A stretch of DNA of 64,000 nucleotides from Sphingobium lignivorans (GTDB lineage: Bacteria; Pseudomonadota; Alphaproteobacteria; Sphingomonadales; Sphingomonadaceae). The translations under genes were made by a program, and so were the position numbers. The stretch is taken from the NCBI RefSeq assembly GCF_014203955.1, contig NZ_JACHKA010000001.1, positions 3,007,001 to 3,071,000 on the forward strand, read 5' to 3'. Of the stretch, positions 1 to 8,412 are shown piece by piece (within the stretch, counting starts at the first letter, position 1; every line of letters starts with the position of its first letter). The notes under the pieces are model-generated. The model saw nothing but the letters and a program-made list of their open reading frames with translations. It made no database searches and was not told the DNA's origin.

Positions 1-1
1 G

Positions 2-403
2 TGGCGCCGGTGGACGGTCCGCGAGAATGTCGTCATCGCGCCGGACCGGGCGGCCGTGGGCATCAAGCGCACCCTGCTGCTCGCGCGCAAGCCCGGCCTT
101 TCCCGTGCGGATTTCGAGCTTCACTGGCTCGGCCGCCACGCCGAACTCGCGCATGAGGTGCCGGGCCTCAAGGGCGTCGTGTTCAACACGATCCTCGAAG
201 GGGACGCGGGCAACGGTCCCGGGATCGACGGCATCACCGAGACATGGTGGGCGAGCGGCAGCGATGAGCCGGGCGGCAAGGTGCCCTCGCCGCAGGCAGA
301 TGCCTGGATGGCCGATGGCGAGCATTTCCTCGATCTGCCCCGGTGCCGCACGATCGTGACCATCGAATATCCCTTCATCCTTCCCGATCAATCAGCGGGC
401 TAA
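2..403 (+). CDS. EthD-domain protein, 3' part (gene continues left of the window)
   Basis: The reading frame is open to the left edge and gives 133 residues, so only the C-terminal part is visible. From about residue 19 it has the look of an EthD/dimeric alpha-beta-barrel domain: RTLLLARKPGLSRADFELHW, then LGRHAELA, and an alternating strand/helix pattern ending in a hydrophobic strand near TIVTIEYPF. Residues before it (WTVRENVVI) look like the end of a preceding strand, so the full protein may be a two-domain EthD protein. Such proteins accompany ring-degradation operons, sometimes as accessory or decarboxylase-like factors; the exact reaction is not known here. It lies 18 bp upstream of the CoA-transferase gene, suggesting one transcript. 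An internal GTG at 56 is possible but would cut the upstream strand. Confidence 0.7.
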   Translation, partial: WRRWTVRENVVIAPDRAAVGIKRTLLLARKPGLSRADFELHWLGRHAELAHEVPGLKGVVFNTILEGDAGNGPGIDGITETWWASGSDEPGGKVPSPQADAWMADGEHFLDLPRCRTIVTIEYPFILPDQSAG

Positions 404-421
404 CCTCACAAGGGCCTCTCC

Positions 422-1132
422 ATGGCAAACAAGATCCATCCAGATCCGGCGTCCGCGCTGAGCGGCCTCCTGTTCGGTGGCATGACCATCATGTCCGGCG
501 GGTTCGGCCTCTCCGGCAACCCGGAAAGCCTGATCCCCGAAATCCGCCGGGCCGGCGTCAAGGACCTCACCGTCATTTCCAACAATGCCGGCGCGGACGG
601 CTTCGGCCTCTGGATGCTGCTGGAGAGCCGCCAGATCAGGAAGATGATCAGTTCCTATGTCGGCGAGAACAAGCTGTTCGAAGCGCAGTATCTGGCCGGC
701 GAGCTGGAACTGGAACTCACGCCGCAGGGCACGCTTGCCGAGCGCATCCGCGCCGGGGGCGCCGGCATTCCCGCCTTCTACACGAAGACCGGCGTCGGCA
801 CGCTGGTCGCGCAGGGCAAGCCGACCGAGTTCTTCGATGGCGAGGAATATGTGCGCGAGACCTGGCTGCGGGCCGATCTCTCGATCATCAAGGCGTGGCG
901 GGCGGATAGCGCCGGCAATCTGATGTTCCGCAAGACCGCGCGCAACTTCAATCCCAACATGGCCACGGCAGGCCGGGTGACGGTCGCGGAAGTCGAGGAG
1001 ATCGTGCCCGCAGGCACGTTCGATCCGGACTGCATCCACACGCCCGGCATCTATGTGGACCGTATCGTGCTGAGTACGATCAACGAGAAACGCATCGAGA
1101 AGCGCACCACGCGCCCCCGCGAGGTCGCATGA
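422..1132 (+). CDS. CoA-transferase subunit A (3-oxoacid CoA-transferase family)
   Basis: A 236-residue protein of the usual length for the A subunit of 3-oxoacid/3-oxoadipate CoA-transferases. The N-terminal stretch GGMTIMSGGFGLSGNPESLI matches the family's glycine-rich CoA-binding entry, and LTVISNNAG follows it. These enzymes move CoA from succinyl-CoA to a 3-oxoacid before thiolysis and normally work as A-B heteromers. The catalytic Glu is in the B subunit, and no B subunit is encoded next to it: the following gene is a thiolase that overlaps this one by 4 bp (ATGA). Either B is encoded elsewhere or this A-like protein does another job. The family assignment is firm; the exact substrate is not. 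Confidence 0.85.
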   Translation: MANKIHPDPASALSGLLFGGMTIMSGGFGLSGNPESLIPEIRRAGVKDLTVISNNAGADGFGLWMLLESRQIRKMISSYVGENKLFEAQYLAGELELELTPQGTLAERIRAGGAGIPAFYTKTGVGTLVAQGKPTEFFDGEEYVRETWLRADLSIIKAWRADSAGNLMFRKTARNFNPNMATAGRVTVAEVEEIVPAGTFDPDCIHTPGIYVDRIVLSTINEKRIEKRTTRPREVA

Positions 1133-2331
1133 CCGGGGCCTTCATCTGCGATGCGGCGCGTACCGCCATCGGGCGCCTGGGCGGCGCGCTCGCGCCCGTG
1201 CGGGCGGACGACCTCGCCGCAGCGCCGATCCGTGCCCTGATGACGCGCAACCCGGGTCTCCATCCCGCCGCGATCGGGGAAGTGATCCTCGGCTGCGCCA
1301 ATCAGGCGGGCGAGGACAATCGCAACGTGGCGCGCATGGCGGTGCTGCTCGCGGGACTGCCCATCAGCGTCCCCGGCGTGACGGTCAACCGCCTCTGCGC
1401 AAGCGGCGCCGAAGCCGTGGGTCAGGCGGCCCGCGCGATCGCCACGGGCGAGATCGACATCGCCATCGCCGGAGGCATCGAGAGCATGACTCGCGCGCCG
1501 CTGGTGATGGGCAAGGCCGAACAGGCCTTCGCGCGAACGCAGCAGGTCGAGGACACGACCATTGGCTGGCGCTTCGTCAATCCCGCCATGCAGCGCCTCT
1601 ACGGCACCGCCTCGATGCCCCAGACGGCCGAGAATGTCGCGACCCGTTACGGCATCACCCGCGAAGAGCAGGACGCCTATGCCACGCAGAGCCAGCAACG
1701 CGCCGCCGATGCGCGGGCCCGGGGCTACTTCGCGGCCGAGATCATCCCGGTCACGATCAGCGGCCGCAGAGGCGATATCATCGTGGATACGGATGAGCAT
1801 CCCCGCCCCGGCACCAGCCTTCAGGCACTCGCCGCGCTGCGGCCAGTGGTGCATGCGCAAGGGACGGTGACGGCCGGCAACGCATCGGGCGTGAACGATG
1901 GCGCGGCCGCGCTGATCATCGCATCCGAAGCAGCGGCGGCGCGCCATGACCTGACGCCGCGCGCCCGCATCCTCGGCATGGCGAGCGCGGGCGTGGAGCC
2001 CGATGTCATGGGCATCGGCCCCGTGCCTGCCAGCCGTCGGCTGATGGACCGGCTGGGGCTCACGCTTGCGGATTTCGACATCATCGAGATCAACGAGGCC
2101 TTTGCCAGCCAGGTCATCGCCTCGCTGCGCGAGCTGGGCGGCGACCCGGCGTCGACGCAGGTCAATCCCAATGGCGGCGCCATCGCGCTCGGACACCCGC
2201 TCGGCATGTCCGGCGCAAGGCTGGCGATGACGGCGGCCCATGCGCTGGAAGAGACGGGCGGCAGGCGCGCGCTGGTCACCATGTGCATCGGCGTCGGCCA
2301 GGGGCTTGCGCTCGCCATAGAGCGCTGCTGA
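1129..2331 (+). CDS. pcaF: Acetyl-CoA acyltransferase, 3-oxoadipyl-CoA thiolase type
   Basis: A 400-residue thiolase of standard length. All catalytic elements are present: Cys90 in VNRLCASGAEA, NEAF at about 322, His356 in GHPLG and Cys386 in CIGVGQG. The sequence resembles PcaF/PaaJ-type 3-oxoadipyl-CoA thiolases more than biosynthetic acetoacetyl-CoA thiolases, which is why pcaF is offered; a thiolase for another beta-ketoacyl-CoA is equally possible. It would release acetyl-CoA at the end of an aromatic or alicyclic pathway. Its start overlaps the stop of the CoA-transferase A gene by 4 bp (ATGA), so the two are translationally coupled. The 3' end meets the convergent iron-dependent dehydrogenase after only 4 bp. 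Confidence 0.88.
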   Translation: MTGAFICDAARTAIGRLGGALAPVRADDLAAAPIRALMTRNPGLHPAAIGEVILGCANQAGEDNRNVARMAVLLAGLPISVPGVTVNRLCASGAEAVGQAARAIATGEIDIAIAGGIESMTRAPLVMGKAEQAFARTQQVEDTTIGWRFVNPAMQRLYGTASMPQTAENVATRYGITREEQDAYATQSQQRAADARARGYFAAEIIPVTISGRRGDIIVDTDEHPRPGTSLQALAALRPVVHAQGTVTAGNASGVNDGAAALIIASEAAAARHDLTPRARILGMASAGVEPDVMGIGPVPASRRLMDRLGLTLADFDIIEINEAFASQVIASLRELGGDPASTQVNPNGGAIALGHPLGMSGARLAMTAAHALEETGGRRALVTMCIGVGQGLALAIERC

Positions 2332-2335
2332 AGCC

Positions 2336-3502
2336 CTAACCCTGATCGAAGGCGCGCCGATAGAGCGCGTGCATCTCCGCCTCGGTCGGGACGCGCGGAT
2401 TGTTGGCGGGGGAGCCGGAAGCGATCGCCTGCTCGACCATGACGGGGATCATCTCTTCCCAGCGTTCTCGCGTGACGCCATAGGCATTGGGGCTCGGCAC
2501 AGCGAGATCACGATTGACGGCCGCCAGCTCCTCGACGAGCCGGCTCACCGCCATCTGATCCCCTTCCCCGTCCGATGCGACGCCCATGACCTTGGCGCAG
2601 CGGGCATAGCGCGCGACATTGCCGGGCGCTGAGAACTCCGTGACGAGCGGCAGCAGCATGGCATTGGAAAGGCCGTGGGGCACATGGAAATGCGCGCCGA
2701 TCGGCCGGCTCATGCCATGCACGAGCGCCACGGAACTGTTGGAGAAGGCGACGCCCGCATAAGTCGCGCCCAGCATCAGCTGCTCGCGCGCCTCCATGTC
2801 GCTCCCGTCCGCCCAGACGCGGCGGAGATTGGGCGCGATCGCCTCGATCGCCGCCAGCGCGAACAGATCCGACACCGGCGTGGCGCGGCGGGACACATAG
2901 GCCTCGATGGCATGGGTCAGCGCGTCGATGCCCGTGTCCGCCGTCAGCCGCGCCGGCTTGGTAAGCGTGACCTCGAAATCCACCAGCGCCGCGACCGGCA
3001 GATAGGCGAGACCCGCGCACAGCATCTTCTCGTCCCGCTCGGTATCGGTAATGACGGTGAAGCGCGTCGCCTCGCTGCCGGTGCCGGCCGTGGTGGGAAT
3101 GGCAATGACAGGCAACCCCGCGTCATTCTGCAGGTGCGGCGCCTTGTAGTCCGAGATATGCCCGCCATGCCTCGCCAGCACGGCCACCGCCTTGGCGCTG
3201 TCGATGGGACTGCCGCCCCCGAAGGCGACGATGCAATCATGCTCATCCAGCAGCAGATCCGCCAATGCCCGCTCGATCGAGGGCACGTCCGGCTCGGGCA
3301 CCGTATCGAGGAAGAATCGTGCGCGAATGCCGGCCTGATCGAGCGCGTCCCGGATGGCATCGAGCCGGCCATTGTCCCACAGGAAGCGGTCCGTCATCAC
3401 GAACGGCCGGGACAGGCCGATCTGTTGCAGCATATCCGGCAATTGACGGGAGACACCCGCACCAAAGCGCATACTGCGCGGGAATCCGACCGAAAATTCC
3501 AT
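2336..3502 (-). CDS. Iron-containing alcohol dehydrogenase (group III)
   Basis: A 388-residue protein of the Fe-ADH/maleylacetate reductase superfamily. The NAD(P)-binding signature GGGSPID is at 95-101 and the probable metal ligands are Asp193, His197, His262 and His276. The ATG at 3502 is chosen over longer options because AGGAG sits about 8 bp upstream. Members oxidise alcohols or reduce aldehydes or maleylacetate. The metal-binding set and the length fit a general Fe-ADH somewhat better than a maleylacetate reductase, which is usually shorter. It points away from the LysR gene on the same strand, with 534 bp of gene-free DNA upstream, so it probably has its own promoter. Its place in the pathway (ring-cleavage product reduction or alcohol oxidation) is inferred from context only. 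Confidence 0.85.
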   Translation of the reverse strand: MEFSVGFPRSMRFGAGVSRQLPDMLQQIGLSRPFVMTDRFLWDNGRLDAIRDALDQAGIRARFFLDTVPEPDVPSIERALADLLLDEHDCIVAFGGGSPIDSAKAVAVLARHGGHISDYKAPHLQNDAGLPVIAIPTTAGTGSEATRFTVITDTERDEKMLCAGLAYLPVAALVDFEVTLTKPARLTADTGIDALTHAIEAYVSRRATPVSDLFALAAIEAIAPNLRRVWADGSDMEAREQLMLGATYAGVAFSNSSVALVHGMSRPIGAHFHVPHGLSNAMLLPLVTEFSAPGNVARYARCAKVMGVASDGEGDQMAVSRLVEELAAVNRDLAVPSPNAYGVTRERWEEMIPVMVEQAIASGSPANNPRVPTEAEMHALYRRAFDQG

Positions 3503-4036
3503 ATGTCCGCTCCTGTTCACCCGTTCGGCTTCGGAGGCTCCCCCAAAGCTCGGTCGCACCGGCATATGGTGAGGGAGGCACAGAGCATATAAACAAAGAT
3601 GCATGCCTGCTGTGCGCTTGTGCGGCATCGGTTTGGGATGGGCCCGCGTCGGGGGAGATCATCACGGCGGATGTGCTGTGAAACAGGCGCTCATGGAAGC
3701 CGGGAGCCGGAGGTACGGACCAGATCGGCGGGGCAGGCGCGATTACCCGACGGATCGGTGCGCGGGGCATGGGCCGTGCGGGGCCGAGAAACGGTCGGAT
3801 GCTCAGGGACTTGGGGGGAAATTAAGCTCAGCGCCCGGCGGGAAAGCGGACATTCTAGGACACATAGACACGCGCATTGCCCTTGAGCATGGCAGCCTTC
3901 CGCTCATGCATCTAGATATGTGATAATATATTGATAATTAACAACTTTATTCCAAGACCGCTGTTTCAAGCACCGGCCGGCCGGGAAAGCCTCCCGCTAC
4001 ACCGCGGCACACATCCCCGGGAGAGAAGAAGCGCGC
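3503..4036. other. Gene-free stretch with an AT-rich island
   Basis: No convincing gene is present in these 534 bp. Short reading frames here lack a ribosome binding site and recognisable domains. The part nearest the LysR stop contains a conspicuous AT-rich run (about 3909-3952) in otherwise GC-rich DNA. It may hold the promoter of the minus-strand dehydrogenase or a protein-binding site; I could not fix convincing -35/-10 boxes. Confidence 0.5.
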
Positions 4037-4936
4037 CTATTCGCCCAGGAACAGGCCTCGCTCGGCCTCGGCCTGCGCCCGGATGAAGCGCCGCACCGCC
4101 TGCACGCGCGGGCTGGGCGCCACATCCGCGCTGGCGACCATCCAGTAGCTGCGCTGCAGACGGATCTCTTCCTTGAGGACCGGAACGAGCCCGGGCGTGC
4201 GCGACCCGATGAAGGCGGGCAATACGCACAGGCCATAGCCGGCGCGCGCGGCTTCGGTCTGTGCGTGCAGGCTGGAGCTTTGCAGGCGGGCGCGGATGCC
4301 CTTGCCCACCTCGTCGAGATAATCGAGGCCCCTCAGAAAGACCAGATCATCGATATAGCCGCAGAACACATGATCCCGCAGGTCAGCCGGCTTGCGGATC
4401 GGCGGACTGGCTTCCAGATATTCCTGCGAGCCGTAGACGAACAGCCAGTAGTCGGTCAGCTTCTCGCGATAGAAGCGCCCCGTCTCGGGCGGCTGGAGGC
4501 TGATCGCGAGATCGGCCTCGCGGCGCGAGAGCGCGACGATCTGCTGGAGCGTCAGCAGCTCGATGGTGAGATTGGGATATTCCGCCGCGAACTTGGGCAG
4601 ACGGCTGGACAGAAAGAAATTCCCGAAGCCCTCCAGCGTGCTGATCCGCACCACGCCGCCGACGCCGCGGCTGCTCGAGATCTGCTCCCGCCCGATCTTG
4701 CGGGCTTCCTGCTGGATGAGCTCGGCGGAAGGCAGCAGCCGTTCGCCGCCCTGCGTCAGATAATAGCCCCGGGGGCTGCGCTCGAAGAGCTTGACACCCA
4801 TCGCCCGCTCCAGCGCATCCACCCTGCGGATCACCGTGGCATGGTCGACGCCCAGCCGGCGGGCGGCCTGCGACACCGTGCCCGACCGGGCCACACTCAG
4901 GAAGTAGCGCAAATCATCCCAGTCAAACGGTCGCAT
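4037..4936 (-). CDS. LysR-family transcriptional regulator
   Basis: A 299-residue LysR-type regulator of normal length. The N-terminal winged helix-turn-helix is clear (DDLRYFLSVARSGTVSQAA followed by LGVDHATVIRRVDALE, residues about 6-65). A type-2 periplasmic-binding-like effector domain fills the rest. The start at 4936 follows a strong GGAGGGGGTGGAG ribosome binding site; the ATG 36 bp upstream has none. It is divergent from the DUF3311/symporter/SnoaL operon, the usual layout for a LysR activator of a catabolic operon that also represses itself. A CAAT-N11-ATTG palindrome lies between the two starts. The inducer is probably the operon's substrate or an intermediate, which is unknown. Confidence 0.92.
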   Translation of the reverse strand: MRPFDWDDLRYFLSVARSGTVSQAARRLGVDHATVIRRVDALERAMGVKLFERSPRGYYLTQGGERLLPSAELIQQEARKIGREQISSSRGVGGVVRISTLEGFGNFFLSSRLPKFAAEYPNLTIELLTLQQIVALSRREADLAISLQPPETGRFYREKLTDYWLFVYGSQEYLEASPPIRKPADLRDHVFCGYIDDLVFLRGLDYLDEVGKGIRARLQSSSLHAQTEAARAGYGLCVLPAFIGSRTPGLVPVLKEEIRLQRSYWMVASADVAPSPRVQAVRRFIRAQAEAERGLFLGE

Positions 4937-4962
4937 CGCTCCACCCCCTCCACAAAACTGCA

Positions 4963-4981
4963 CAATGCTCATGCGATATTG
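4963..4981. promoter_or_regulatory. Candidate LysR box (CAAT-N11-ATTG)
   Basis: CAAT at 4963-4966 and ATTG at 4978-4981 form a dyad separated by exactly 11 bp, fitting the T-N11-A motif bound by LysR regulators. It lies 27 bp upstream of the LysR start and 112 bp upstream of the divergent operon's first start, a typical position for both autorepression and activation. Confidence 0.6.
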
Positions 4982-5093
4982 CTAGTTTGACCGCACAGCT
5001 TAAGTGCTCCACTAACGTCGTCAAGAGCAGCAATTGCCGTCGGGCGGAACGGGGCAGCGCCGCATGCCCTCGCGATGAAGAGTGGAGGATGTA

Positions 5094-5309
5094 ATGAAGG
5101 ACCGGGGGGGGCGCGGCCTCAGAAAATGGGTGAATCTGTTACTGCTTGCACCCTTCATAGCCGTGCTCTGGGTGCCGTTCTATAACAGCGTCGAACCCAG
5201 ATTCTTCGGCATTCCCTATTTCTATGCCTATCAGCTTGCCTGGATCTGGATCGGCGCCGGGCTGACCTGGATCGTCTACCTCGTGGACTGGCGCGGGTCG
5301 GACAGATGA
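5094..5309 (+). CDS. DUF3311 small membrane protein
   Basis: A 71-residue protein with two predicted membrane helices (LLLLAPFIAVLWVPFY and a second around YAYQLAWIWIGAGLTWIVYL). This matches DUF3311, a family almost always encoded directly before an SSS-family symporter, as here. It is probably a small partner of that transporter in the inner membrane, although no mechanism is established. The ATG at 5094 is chosen because GGAGG lies 5 bp upstream; a GTG at 5082 is less likely. Its stop overlaps the symporter start by 4 bp (ATGA). It is the first gene of the long operon opposite LysR. Confidence 0.8.
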   Translation: MKDRGGRGLRKWVNLLLLAPFIAVLWVPFYNSVEPRFFGIPYFYAYQLAWIWIGAGLTWIVYLVDWRGSDR

Positions 5310-6874
5310 GCTCTTTCATCGATCCGGTCGCAACCGGCGTTTTCATCACCCTCTTCTTCCTCATCTCCTCGCTGGGCTTTGTCGCGTCCCGCTGGAAACG
5401 GGCCGATCTCGGCCATATCGAGGAATGGGGTCTGGGCGGCCGGCGTTTCGGCCCATTGCTCGTGTGGTTCCTGCTGGGCGGCGACCTCTACACGGCCTAT
5501 ACTTTCGTGGCCTTGCCGGCGCTCATGTATGCGGCGGGCGGATCGGGCTTCTTCGCGGTGCCCTATTCCATCATCGTGTTCCCGATCGTCTTCGCGGTCT
5601 TCCCGAAGGTCTGGGGAGTCTGCGCCAAGCACGGCTATGTGACGGCCGCCGACATGGTGGCGGGCCTCTACCGCAATCGCACGCTGGCGCTGATGATCGC
5701 GCTGACCGGCATCGTGGCGACCATGCCCTATCTCTCGCTGCAGCTGGTGGGTCTGGAAGCGATTTTCGCCGGGCTCGGCCTGCATGCGAGCATCACCATC
5801 TTCGGCAGCGAGATGGAATTGCCGCTCTTCGTCGCTTTCCTCGTGATGGCCGGCTTCACCTATAATAGTGGCCTGCGCGCCCCGGCGATGATCGCGATCG
5901 TCAAGGATATCCTGATCTACACCACGCTCATCGCGGCGATCCTGATCGTCCCGGCCAAGCTGGGCGGCTATGGCGCGGTGTTCGATGCAGTGCCGCCGGA
6001 AAAGCTGCTCATCCCGGACGCGGAACCCGGCAGCCTGGGCCCGCAATTCGCTTATGCGACGCTGGCACTGGGCGGTGCGCTGGGCCTGTTCCTCTATCCC
6101 CATGCGCTCACGGGCCTGCTGTCCGCATCCAGCCGCGACGCGATCCGCCGCAATGCCGTCTTCATGCCCATCTATGCCTTCGCGCTGGCGCTGCTGCTGC
6201 TGCTCGGCTTCATGGCGCTGGCGGCGGGCGTGAAGGACATGCCGCAATATGCAGACGGCTTCGCCCGCTTCGGCAACATCTACGCGGTGCCGGCGCTGTT
6301 CAAGCACCTCTTCCCGTCCTGGTTCGTGGGCGTCGCCTTCGCGGCCATCGCGATCGGTGCGCTGGTCCCGGGCGCGATCATGTCGATCGCCGCGGCCAAC
6401 CTGTTCACCCGCAACGTCTATCGCGCCTATATCCGCCCCGAATGCTCGGAAGCGCATGAGACACAGGTCGCCAAGATCTTCTCGCTGCTGGTCAAGGCAG
6501 GCGCGCTCGGCTTCGTCACTTTCTTTCCCGAGACATCGGTCGTCCAGCTCCAGCTCATCGGGGGAATCTGGATGTGCCAGACGCTGCCTGCCGTGCTGAT
6601 GGGCCTCTATGTCCGCTGGCTGGATTCCCGAGCGCTGCTCACCGGCTGGATCGCGGGCATGGGCGCCGGCACGCTGATGGCCGGGGCCACGGGGTTCAAG
6701 GATTCGGTCTATACGCTGACGATCCCCGGGCTCGAGATTCCGTGCTACTCGGCGGTCAGCGCCCTGGTGCTGAACATCATGGTCACGCTCGCTCTCAGCC
6801 TCATCATTCGCCTCAGGACAGGCGCGGCGCCCTCCTCCCCGCCCGCGCCTGTCCGCCCCGCCCTGCAGGATTGA
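5306..6874 (+). CDS. Sodium:solute symporter (SSS family), probable organic-acid importer
   Basis: A 522-residue inner-membrane protein with about 13 hydrophobic segments and the SSS-family core, including the strongly hydrophobic stretch from about 60 to 130 and GALVPGAIMSIAAANLFTRN around 350. The family couples Na+ entry to uptake of monocarboxylates, amino acids or similar solutes. MctP-like monocarboxylate carriers are the nearest type I can recall. Pairing with DUF3311 is characteristic. Position in the LysR-linked operon suggests that it imports the pathway substrate or a fragment of it from the periplasm after the TonB receptors have brought it across the outer membrane. The last 20 residues are a Pro/Ala-rich tail. 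Confidence 0.88.
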   Translation: MSSFIDPVATGVFITLFFLISSLGFVASRWKRADLGHIEEWGLGGRRFGPLLVWFLLGGDLYTAYTFVALPALMYAAGGSGFFAVPYSIIVFPIVFAVFPKVWGVCAKHGYVTAADMVAGLYRNRTLALMIALTGIVATMPYLSLQLVGLEAIFAGLGLHASITIFGSEMELPLFVAFLVMAGFTYNSGLRAPAMIAIVKDILIYTTLIAAILIVPAKLGGYGAVFDAVPPEKLLIPDAEPGSLGPQFAYATLALGGALGLFLYPHALTGLLSASSRDAIRRNAVFMPIYAFALALLLLLGFMALAAGVKDMPQYADGFARFGNIYAVPALFKHLFPSWFVGVAFAAIAIGALVPGAIMSIAAANLFTRNVYRAYIRPECSEAHETQVAKIFSLLVKAGALGFVTFFPETSVVQLQLIGGIWMCQTLPAVLMGLYVRWLDSRALLTGWIAGMGAGTLMAGATGFKDSVYTLTIPGLEIPCYSAVSALVLNIMVTLALSLIIRLRTGAAPSSPPAPVRPALQD

Positions 6875-6887
6875 AGGAACCGCCGCC

Positions 6888-7502
6888 ATGAAGCTTCACT
6901 GGGGAAAAATGTCCCCCTTCGCCCGCAAGGTGATGGTCACCGCGCATGAAACGGGCACCGACGGGCGGATCGAGCTCATCGATACGCGCGTGGACATGGC
7001 CAGCGTCAATCCGCAGGTCCAGCTTGCCAATCCGCTGAGCAAGGTCCCCACGCTGCTGCTCGATGACGGCACGGCGCTCTACGACAGCCGGGTGATCTGC
7101 GAATATCTGGACAGTCTTGCGCCGGAGCCGGTCCTGTTTCCGCAAGGCGCGGCGCGCTGGGAAGCCCTGCGCCTCCACGCGCTGGGCGACGGCATCATGG
7201 ATGCGCTGATCCTCTGGCGGCAGGAGCGCCTGAAGCCCGAGGAACGGCGTACGCCCGCCTGGATGGACGCCTTCGCCGACAAGCTGGCGGTCGCGCTGGA
7301 CCAGCTCGAAAGGGAGGCCGCGCAACTTTCCGCCGCGCCCTTCCACATCGGCCACGCCGCGCTCGGCTGCGCGCTCGGCTATCTCGACGCGCGCTTCGAC
7401 GACCTGAACTGGCGCAATGGCCATGACCGGCTCGCGGATTGGCATGCCGGCTTCGAAGCGCGCCCGTCCGCCATCGCAACCCATCCCGCCGCACTGACCT
7501 AG
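6888..7502 (+). CDS. Glutathione S-transferase family protein
   Basis: A 204-residue protein with an N-terminal thioredoxin-like GST domain. SPFARKV at about 9-15 places a candidate catalytic Ser, VPTLLLDDG holds the cis-Pro of the glutathione site, and YDSRVICEYLD follows. The C-terminal all-helical domain is shorter and less conserved. GAAGGAAC precedes the ATG. In sphingomonad catabolic operons such enzymes open ether bonds, dehalogenate, or isomerise cis/trans ring-cleavage products such as maleylpyruvate. Encoded between the symporter and a lactonase-like hydrolase, isomerisation or ether cleavage is plausible, but the sequence does not decide which. Confidence 0.85.
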   Translation: MKLHWGKMSPFARKVMVTAHETGTDGRIELIDTRVDMASVNPQVQLANPLSKVPTLLLDDGTALYDSRVICEYLDSLAPEPVLFPQGAARWEALRLHALGDGIMDALILWRQERLKPEERRTPAWMDAFADKLAVALDQLEREAAQLSAAPFHIGHAALGCALGYLDARFDDLNWRNGHDRLADWHAGFEARPSAIATHPAALT

Positions 7503-7533
7503 GCGCGTGCCAGCGCCTGCCAAAGGAGTACAG

Positions 7534-8412
7534 ATGTCCGAGATCGAAACCGTCATTCCCCGCATGCCGACGGCCCCGACGAACCGGCAGCCCGACAATG
7601 CCGTCGACTGCCACAGCCATGTGTTCGGCCCCTATGACCGGTACAGCCTCGTCAATCCGCCCAATTACGCGCCGCCCCAGGCGCCGGTCGAGCGGCATCT
7701 CGCCATGCTGGATACGGTCGGCAACCGCTATGGCGTGCTTGTCCAGCCCGCGGCCTACGGCCTTGATCCAACGCTGATCGCGGACGCCATCGCCGCCTCG
7801 GGCGGGCGCCTGCGCGGCATCGCGCTGGGCGGCGCGGAACTCACCCCGGCCCGCATCGCGGAACTGGACGGCCAGGGCTTCAAGGGCCTGCGGTTCGTCG
7901 ACATGCTCGATCCGCAGGGACGGCCCTATATCGGGGCGATCTCCGCCAATGTGGCCATCGAGATGGCGCCATTGCTGGCCGATGCGGGCTGGCACCCGGA
8001 ATTGTGGGCCGGGATCGACCATCATGTCGAGGTGATCCCCAAGCTCATCCCCTTCGGCATCCCGATCGTGCTCGATCATCTGGCGGGGTTCAGCGTGGCG
8101 CGCGGCGTGAATGATCCGGCCTTCCAGCAGCTCCTGCGCTTCATGGGCGACGGGCATGTCTGGGTGAAGACCAGCCTGTGCCGGCAATCCGCCGCCTATC
8201 CGCGCTACGAGGAATTGAAGCCGTTCCACGATGCGCTCGTCGCCGCCAATCCGGAGCGGCTGCTGTGGGGATCGGACTGGCCCTATCTCGCGATGGGGGA
8301 CGCCTCGCCCGACGTCGGGGTGATGATCGATCTCGTGCATGAATGGGTCGGCGATGCCGCGACGATCAAGCGCATCTTCGTCGACAATCCAGCGTTCGTC
8401 TATGGCTTCTAG
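7534..8412 (+). CDS. Amidohydrolase-2 family protein, 2-pyrone-4,6-dicarboxylate hydrolase-like
   Basis: A 292-residue TIM-barrel metal hydrolase. VDCHSHVFGP supplies the HxH metal site near residue 22, VLDHLAGF lies in the region of the LigI-type active site, and LLWGSDWPY gives the C-terminal Asp. The overall layout resembles LigI, which hydrolyses the lactone 2-pyrone-4,6-dicarboxylate in protocatechuate 4,5-cleavage. The ATG at 7534 follows AAAGGAGT, so the frame's earlier ATG at 7507 is not used. The lactone or ring substrate here is unknown; a cyclic ester produced by earlier enzymes is a fair guess. Its last 11 bp overlap the start of the first SnoaL-repeat gene. Confidence 0.82.
   Translation: MSEIETVIPRMPTAPTNRQPDNAVDCHSHVFGPYDRYSLVNPPNYAPPQAPVERHLAMLDTVGNRYGVLVQPAAYGLDPTLIADAIAASGGRLRGIALGGAELTPARIAELDGQGFKGLRFVDMLDPQGRPYIGAISANVAIEMAPLLADAGWHPELWAGIDHHVEVIPKLIPFGIPIVLDHLAGFSVARGVNDPAFQQLLRFMGDGHVWVKTSLCRQSAAYPRYEELKPFHDALVAANPERLLWGSDWPYLAMGDASPDVGVMIDLVHEWVGDAATIKRIFVDNPAFVYGF

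Noticed and set aside
422..1140. Frameshift or truncation hiding a CoA-transferase B subunit
   Set aside because: The A-subunit gene is full length, and the thiolase begins within its stop codon with all catalytic residues intact, so no B-subunit remnant can lie between them.
3599..3886. Possible small gene in the gap before the LysR gene
   Set aside because: No ribosome binding site, no recognisable domain, and an alternative frame over the same bases looks equally good.
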